From NCBI GenBank assembly GCA_947307015.1, contig CAMZHV010000018.1:1-45463 (forward strand): 45,463 nt of DNA, given 5' to 3'. Below, piece after piece: positions 36,443 to 42,200 of this stretch. The position numbers and the translations under genes are program-made. This DNA is from an uncultured Prevotellaceae bacterium. GTDB lineage: Bacteria > Bacteroidota > Bacteroidia > Bacteroidales > Bacteroidaceae. Under the pieces are notes generated by a model. The model made no database searches. It saw only the letters and a program-made list of their open reading frames with translations, and was not told where the DNA came from. Numbering within the stretch: the stretch's first letter is position 1; every line of letters starts with the position of its first letter.

Positions 36443-36637
36443 GTGGCAGTTGGCTAAAAAGGTGTAGGTTTTATGAAAAAATAGGGCGATTTTTGGAAAT
36501 GCCTACCCATTGTTCTTGATTTATTTCACTTCCTTCCCCATATGAAATACAGCATCATCTACATCGTCTCCCTCATCCTCGACACCTGTAAGAAGCCGAG
36601 GATTTAACGGGCAAAAATTCTTTTTATTTTCAAAACA

Positions 36638-36673
36638 AGCGGATAGTACCGAAAGTCCGTCGGTCTATCCGCT
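36638..36673 (-). terminator. Hairpin after the toxin-antitoxin unit
   Basis: Perfect 9-bp stem AGCGGATAG (36638-36646) / CTATCCGCT (36665-36673), 20 bp beyond the toxin stop. It is followed on the minus strand by TGTTTTG, a modest T-tract. Confidence 0.55.
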
Positions 36674-36693
36674 CATTGTATATGGTTGTTACA

Positions 36694-36965
36694 TTAGAAC
36701 AAATCAGAATGTGTGCCGGTTTGCAGGAACAGCAGCGTCAGTTCCATGTCGTTTTGCTCCCACGTCATCAGCCAGTCAGGTTCGATGTGGCACTCCCAGA
36801 TGCCTTGGAATTTGCCCGACAGCTTATGCGGACGGTACTGTGCGGGCAGAGAGCCGTTGGCAGCAAGAAGCCGCATCGCCTCGTTGATGAGATTCATGTC
36901 AAGTCCGCGCTTCACGCAGAGGCGGAACTGCTTTTTGAAACGGTTTGAGATTTTAACAACGCCAT
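36694..36965 (-). pseudogene. YafQ/RelE-type mRNA interferase toxin, frame broken near the start
   Basis: The ATG at 36965 is 3 bp after the antitoxin stop, the normal place for a toxin start, but its frame stops after 17 codons. In the next frame the conserved toxin follows: V-V-K-I-S-N-R-F-K-K-Q-F-R-L-C-V-K-R-G-L-D, then L-P-A-Q-Y-R-P-H-K-L-S-G, W-E-C-H-I-E-P-D-W-L-M and the YafQ ending Q-T-G-T-H-S-D-L-F. One extra A in the A4 run (T4 at 36951-36954 on the plus strand) would restore M-A-L-L-K-I-S-N-R-F. Otherwise only a 73-residue fragment from a GTG at 36915 could be made, lacking the first helix. YafQ toxins cleave mRNA on the ribosome. Inactivation or a homopolymer sequencing error are both possible. 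Confidence 0.75.
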
Positions 36966-36968
36966 AAT

Positions 36969-37229
36969 CTACAGTCCCATTTCCTTGAAAAACTCATCGA
37001 CAGAGTTGTAGGTTGTCACCCTGCCGTGTTTCGCGTCATCGAGAGCTTGCTCAATGTCCCTTACGGCTCTGTCGTTCATGTACTCACCTGTTTCAGGGTC
37101 GTAGATGCGAGTCTTGGTGGCGGTTTTGGGCGAGATTTTGGAAACAAGCACCCCCAGCGCCTGTAAGTACTCTATCAGAGCCTTGCCCTTGGCACTGCGT
37201 TCGTTCAATGTGATTGCATAAGTTGCCAT
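36969..37229 (-). CDS. Antitoxin of a RelB/DinJ-like toxin-antitoxin pair
   Basis: 86 residues, intact: M-A-T-Y-A-I-T-L-N-E-R-S-A-K-G-K at the N-terminus (likely DNA-binding part), then a charged C-terminal half (R-D-I-E-Q-A-L-D-D-A-K-H-G-R-V-T) that would wrap the toxin. The N-S-V-D-E-F-F-K-E-M-G-L ending is common in Prevotella/Bacteroides antitoxins paired with YafQ-type toxins. It lies directly upstream of the toxin frame and behind its own -7 box. Family assignment is by context and general resemblance. Confidence 0.75.
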   Translation of the reverse strand: MATYAITLNERSAKGKALIEYLQALGVLVSKISPKTATKTRIYDPETGEYMNDRAVRDIEQALDDAKHGRVTTYNSVDEFFKEMGL

Positions 37230-37258
37230 ATCTCTTTGTTTTTATCTTTTTTCGGGGA

Positions 37259-37266
37259 CAAAGATA
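37259..37266 (-). promoter_or_regulatory. -7 box of the toxin-antitoxin unit
   Basis: The minus strand reads TATCTTTG, an exact TAnnTTTG match 29 bp upstream of the antitoxin ATG at 37229. Confidence 0.6.
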
Positions 37267-37408
37267 CAACTTTTCTTTCAATTATCGTCCTGTTACCCCG
37301 TTAAAGATACAAAAAGCGGACGAATTAAATTATTTGATAGAGCGTTCGACAATAACCTTTTCACGCTGTTTATCCATATTATTTGCCCAGAAAACCCATA
37401 TAATTTGT

Positions 37409-37474
37409 TTGCAGCATCGTGAACCGTCAATTGCAGCATCGTGAACCGTCAATTGCAGCATCACGATGCTGCAA
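37409..37474. repeat. Three 22-bp tandem units, the last a palindrome
   Basis: Units at 37409-37430 and 37431-37452 are identical (TTGCAGCATCGTGAACCG...). The third, 37453-37474, starts the same but becomes the palindrome TTGCAGCATC-AC-GATGCTGCAA. No ORF covers it. Confidence 0.85.
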
Positions 37475-37622
37475 ATAAAACGCTTATGTTCTCTTCCTTC
37501 TTCTTTGGGGCGCACACACCCACACGAATATACGCGCAGGCCTGCTCGAATATACGAATAGGCGTGCGCATATATATCATCAACTGGCACTTCCGCCAGC
37601 ATGGGGAATGAATCAGGGGGTG

Positions 37623-39149
37623 TTACTTGCTTTGGAGGTAGGCGTGAACCTTCTCAGCCGTTTGCTTGCCAGAGGCGAGGGCACGGACGACGAGGGAGGC
37701 ACCGCTGGCAGCATCGCCGCAGACGAAGACGTTCTCCGGGTATTCGGGGTGCTCGGGCTTGAGGAAGCCCATCGCGAGGAGGACGAGTTCGGCTTTGATA
37801 ATCTCGGGCTCACCAGCTTCGACCATGATGGGTCTGCCGCCTTCGGGATTGGGCTTCCAGTCGATAGGCTGGACGCGGACACCTGTGACGTGGCCGTCGC
37901 CTTTCTCGTCGAGGAATTCAAGGGTGTTGATGTTCCAGCGGCGGGTGCAGCCTTCTTCGTGCGACGAGGTAGTTTTGAGGGTTCGGGGCCAGTTGGGCCA
38001 GGGACTCTGCGGGTCTTCGGGACCTTCGACGGGACGGGGCATGATCTCAATCTGGGTGACGGACTTGCAGCCTTGGCGGTGGGCAGTGCCGATGCAGTCA
38101 GAGCCAGTGTCGCCGCCACCAATGACGAGGACATCCTTACCCTTGGCGGTGATGCGCTCGGAGGCTGGGATTTCTATGCCGGCGAGGACGCGGTTCTGCT
38201 GAGAGAGTAGCTCCAAAGCCAAATGCACGCCCCTCAGAAAGCGGCCAGGGGCGTTGAGGTCGCGGGCGGTAGGGGTGCCGGTGGCGAGGACAAGGGAAGC
38301 CCCCTCCCATCCTCCCCCAAGGGGGAGGCGTTCTTCCATCGCTGCATATAAAGTTTCTATTGACCAGCCTCCATTATTCCCCTCCCCCTTGGGGGAGGTC
38401 GGGAGGGGGCTATTATAAACGAACTCCACCCCCTCCTGCTCCATGAGGCGGAGGCGGCGATCGATGATGGCCTTGTTGAGCTTGAAGTTAGGGATGCCGT
38501 AGCGGAGGAGGCCGCCGGCGGCTTCGTTCTTCTCGAAGACGGTGACGGTGTAGCCCATCTGGTTGAGGGCGTCGGCACAGGCGAGGCCGGCGGGACCTGC
38601 ACCGATGACGGCGACGCGGACGGGGATGTCGGCGGCAGAACCGTTGGCCACACCGGGCTTCGTGATGCGACGGGCAGGGATGCGCGGATAGATGTAACCC
38701 TCGCGGAAGGCGGCCTCGGTGATGGCAGCCTCGTCCTCGCGGTTGGTTGTAGGCTCGTGGTTGAAGCGGTTCAACACACATGCTTTCTCGCAGAGGGCAG
38801 GACAGATGCGACCTGTGAACTCGGGGAAGGGGTTGGTGCTATTCAACAAGCGATAAGCCAGCTCCCAATCGCCACGATACAGGGCGTCGTTCCACTCAGG
38901 GGCTTTGTTGCCCAGCGGACAGGCCCAGTGGCAGAAGGGCACGCCGCAGTCCATGCAGCGCGAGGCCTGCAGTTTGCGTTCGCGAGTGTTGAGCGTCTGC
39001 TCCACCTCGCCAAAGTCGTGGATTCTATCGTGAATCGGACGGTAGCCCGCCTCCTGGCGGGGAACAGTCAGAAATGCCGGGGAAGACCCTCCCCCAGCCC
39101 TCCCTTGTAGGGAGGGAGCAGATACTTTTGAATGTTGTATATCTTTCAT
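37623..39149 (-). CDS. gltD: Glutamate synthase small subunit GltD with two repeat insertions
   Basis: 508 residues. Passes electrons from NAD(P)H through FAD and Fe-S centres to the large subunit for glutamate synthesis. Fe-S cysteines: C65-M-D-C-G-V-P-F-C-H-W-A-C and C116-P-A-L-C-E-K-A-C. FAD loop G-A-G-P-A-G at 183-188; NAD(P) loop V-I-G-G-G-D-T-G-S-D. The first 23 residues (M-K-D-I-Q-H-S-K-V-S then A-P-S-L-Q-G-R-A-G-G-G-S) are not conserved; the native start resembles A-F-L-T-V-P-R-Q-E-A-G-Y-R-P at 25-38. Residues 247-285 contain two inverted arms around a short stretch that probably is native (W-S-I-E-T-L-Y-A-A). It follows gltB by 68 bp. Confidence 0.94.
   Translation of the reverse strand: MKDIQHSKVSAPSLQGRAGGGSSPAFLTVPRQEAGYRPIHDRIHDFGEVEQTLNTRERKLQASRCMDCGVPFCHWACPLGNKAPEWNDALYRGDWELAYRLLNSTNPFPEFTGRICPALCEKACVLNRFNHEPTTNREDEAAITEAAFREGYIYPRIPARRITKPGVANGSAADIPVRVAVIGAGPAGLACADALNQMGYTVTVFEKNEAAGGLLRYGIPNFKLNKAIIDRRLRLMEQEGVEFVYNSPLPTSPKGEGNNGGWSIETLYAAMEERLPLGGGWEGASLVLATGTPTARDLNAPGRFLRGVHLALELLSQQNRVLAGIEIPASERITAKGKDVLVIGGGDTGSDCIGTAHRQGCKSVTQIEIMPRPVEGPEDPQSPWPNWPRTLKTTSSHEEGCTRRWNINTLEFLDEKGDGHVTGVRVQPIDWKPNPEGGRPIMVEAGEPEIIKAELVLLAMGFLKPEHPEYPENVFVCGDAASGASLVVRALASGKQTAEKVHAYLQSK
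38298..38411. repeat. Inverted pair of 33-bp GC-rich arms inside gltD
   Basis: Left arm 38298-38330 (AGCCCCCTCCCATCCTCCCC...) and right arm 38379-38411. The reverse complement of the right matches the left at about 30 of 33 bases. Each arm has the hairpin CTCCCCCAAGGGGGAG. In frame as S-P-L-P-T-S-P-K-G-E-G and L-P-L-G-G-G-W-E-G-A. Confidence 0.88.
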
Positions 39150-39219
39150 TTTATTATTGTTTTCTGGTTCTTGTTGGTAATCACCCCCTCCCTACAAGGG
39201 AGGGTGAGGGGTGGGTCTT
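39083..39219. repeat. Inverted arm pair spanning the gltB stop and gltD start
   Basis: Left arm 39083-39120 (AAGACCCTCCCCCAGCCCTC...), right arm 39181-39219 (...GGGGTGGGTCTT), 60 bp between. The gltD start codon (39147-39149) lies between the arms, and the outer end of the right arm overlaps the gltB stop codon (39218-39220). Both have the hairpin CTCCCT-TGT-AGGGAG or its complement. Confidence 0.85.
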
Positions 39220-42200
39220 AATAGTCTCTTTGAATGTCTGCTATTTTTTCGTGGAGCTTCTTCATCTTTTCTTCTTCGAGCACGCGCTTGTACTCGATAG
39301 GTGTCACTTGGATAAAGTCCTCAATGTAGCGGTGCCAGTCATCCAGCATACGTCCTGCGAGCGCGCTGCCCGTGTGGAGGTAGTGCTGGCGGATGAGTTC
39401 GAGCAGCTCCTTGCGCGAGACTGAATCCTCGACCAGCGAGAGTTCCACCATGTCCATGTTGCAGAAGTAGTCGAAGGTGTGATCGGGGTCATAGACATAC
39501 GCCAGGCCGCCACTCATTCCTGCAGCGAAGTTGCGCCCCGTCTTGCCGAGCACCACCACGCGTCCGCCAGTCATGTACTCGCAGCAGTGGTCACCCGCGC
39601 CTTCGATGACGGCTATGGCACCCGAGTTGCGCACGCCGAAGCGCTCGCCCACCTTGCCGTTGATGTAGAGCTCACCGCTGGTGGCGCCGTAGAGACCCGT
39701 GTTGCCCGCGATGATGTTCTCCTCGGCGCGGAAATCCTCGCTTCTTCTTGCGGGGGGAAGAATCGAGATGCGTCCGCCGCTGAGACCCTTGCCGAAGTAG
39801 TCGTTGGTCTCGCCTTCGAGCTTCAGGTTGAGACCCTTCACCGCAAACGCGCCGAACGACTGGCCAGCCGAGCCTTTGAACTTGATGTTGATGGTGCCGT
39901 CAGGTAGTCCCGCCTCGCCATATTTTTTGGCGATGACGCCGCTGAGCATGGTACCAACAGCACGGTCGGTGTTCTTGATGGCGTAGTCCAGCGTCACTTC
40001 CTCCTGATGGTCAATGGCCTTCTCTGCCGCGCGGATAATCTCCTCGTCCTTCACGCCGCTCACCTTCGTATAGGCGCCGCGGTCCCAGTAGAGAGGCTTG
40101 TCGCTTTCCGGCTTGTGCAGCAGTCGTCCGAAGTCGATGGTGGCCCATTTTGAAGACCCACCCCCGCCCCCTCCCGTGAGGGAGGGGAGAGCTGGCGCAG
40201 TGTCTGCCTCACGTAAGCCTGAGGACTCTTCACCCTTACGGGAGAGCGGAGAGAGGGTCTTTACCTCGATGAGGTCTGTTCTGCCAATAATATCCTTTAA
40301 ATGCTTCACGCCTATTTCAGCGAGGTATTCGCGCACCTGCTCAGCCAGGAAGGTGAAGTAGTTCACCACGTATTCGGCCCTTCCCTCGAAGTGCTTGCGT
40401 AGCTCTGGGTTTTGTGTAGCCACGCCCATCGGGCAGGTGTTCGTATTGCATTTGCGCATCATCACGCAGCCCAGCACAATCAGCGGCAGCGTACCAAACG
40501 AGAACTCGTCGGCACCGAGCATGGCCATGATGATGACATCCTTAGCAGTCTTCAACTGACCATCAGTTTGAAGGCGCACCTGATTGCGGAGGCCGTTGCG
40601 AACGAGCGTCTGCTGCGTCTCAGCGAGACCAATCTCGGGCGAGATGCCTGCGAAACGCATACTCGATGCAGGGCTGGCGCCTGTTCCGCCCTCGCTACCG
40701 CTAATCACGATGAGGTCAGCCTTGGCTTTGGCCACACCTGCAGCAATGGTGCCCACGCCACTCTCGGCCACAAGCTTCACGCTGACGGCAGCCTCAGGGT
40801 TGATATTCTTGAGGTCGAAGATGAGCTGTGCCAGATCCTCGATAGAATAGATGTCGTGATGAGGTGGTGGCGAGATGAGCGAGATGCCTGGAATGGCGTT
40901 ACGCGTCTTGGCGATGATGTCGTTGACCTTGAAACCAGGCAGCTGACCGCCCTCACCGGGCTTCGCGCCTTGTGCCACCTTGATCTGAATTTCCTCGGCA
41001 TTCACCAGATACTCAGCCGTTACGCCGAAACGACCCGATGCAATCTGCTTGGTCTTGCTGGAGAGCGACACGCCGTCCACGTCAGAGTGGTAGCGGGCAT
41101 TGTCCTCGCCGCCTTCGCCCGTGTTCGAGCGTGTGCCGAGCTTGTTCATCGCCAACGCAAGCGCCTCGTGTGCCTCGATGCTTAGGGCACCGAAACTCAT
41201 GGCACCCGTCACGAAGTGTCTGACGATGCTCTCCACAGGTTCGACTTCGTCGAGGGGAATGGGAGAAGCCTCACCCCCGATCCCGGCCTCACCCCCAGCC
41301 CCTCTCCCGTGGGCGAGGGGAGCTTTAGAGGCGAGGGGAGTAGATGCCTTTTTAAAGGTGAGGAAGTCGCGAAGGAAGATGGGCTTTTCCTTCTCATCCA
41401 CCATCTTGGCCCACTCCTTGAACTTCTTATACGAGCCAAGTCTTGTGGCAATCTGGAGATTTGCAATCGTTTCGGGGTTCCAAGCGTGCAGAATGCCGTC
41501 CTTGCGCCAAGAGAACTGGCCGTTGTTCGGCAACAGCCCTTTCCCATCCTCGCCCAAAGAGGAGGTGTTCTTCCCCCCTTGGGGGGATAAGAGGGGGGCT
41601 TCGTGCAGCCTTATTGCATCCCTCGCTATCTCCTTCAGCCCAATGCCGCCGATGGTACTCACCTCCGTTCCGAAATAGCGCCTCAGCAAATCCTCGCTCA
41701 GGCCGATGCTCTCGAATATCTTCGCGCCGCGATAGCTGCGAATGGTGGAGATACCCATCTTCGACATGATCTTCTTCAGACCCTTATCGACAGCTTTGAT
41801 GTAGTTCTTTTCAGCCGTAGCATACTCCTCCTGAATCTTGCCGCGCTTCACAAGATCGTCAAGGACGGCGAATGTCATATACGGACACAGCGCACTGGCT
41901 CCATAACCCAGCAGCAATGCCGCGTGCATCACCTCACGAATCTCACCGCTCTCCACAATCAGCGCCGTCTGCACACGCTTGCCGACGCTAATCAAGTAGT
42001 GGTGAACAGCAGAGACGGCCAGGAGGGAGGGGATAAAGGCAGAACCACCACCGGCCTCACCCCCGACCCCATTCCCGTGGGCGAGGGGAGTAGAAACCTC
42101 TGCATCATCGATTTTATCTGTCAAAATGATATAGTTGTAGCCATTATCCACAGCTGCCTCGGCATCCTTACAAAGCTTATCAAGAGCATTACGCAAGTCC

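Larger units (their letters stand above)
36332..36693. other. Gene-poor region with long inverted repeat and a possible integrase scrap
   Basis: Contains the inverted repeat at 36379-36442. A 21-codon ORF at 36542-36607 begins M-K-Y-S-I-I-Y and ends L-D-T-C-K-K-P-R-I, faintly resembling the first strand of Bacteroidetes tyrosine recombinases (x-L-D-T-R-K-x); this is a weak resemblance. The terminator of the toxin-antitoxin unit is also here. No complete gene seen. Confidence 0.5.
37230..37622. other. Gene-free region with promoter box, 22-bp repeats and small palindromes
   Basis: Holds the antitoxin -7 box, the 22-bp tandem repeat at 37409-37474, and further on two CGAATATACG copies (37534 and 37555 areas) around the palindrome GCAGGCCTGC. 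A minus-strand ORF of 90 codons (37330-37602) exists but its composition looks non-coding. Confidence 0.6.

Noticed and set aside
37409..37474. CRISPR array
   Set aside because: The repeats are directly adjacent with no spacers and there are no cas genes.
37330..37602. Minus-strand 90-codon ORF in the gene-free stretch
   Set aside because: It crosses the 22-bp tandem repeat, has many Cys, Arg and Ile in no pattern and no promoter; probably non-coding.
40412..41185. Plus-strand ORF of 257 codons opposite gltB
   Set aside because: It is a shadow of the FMN and Fe-S region of gltB; composition is His/Arg/Ala-rich with no motif.
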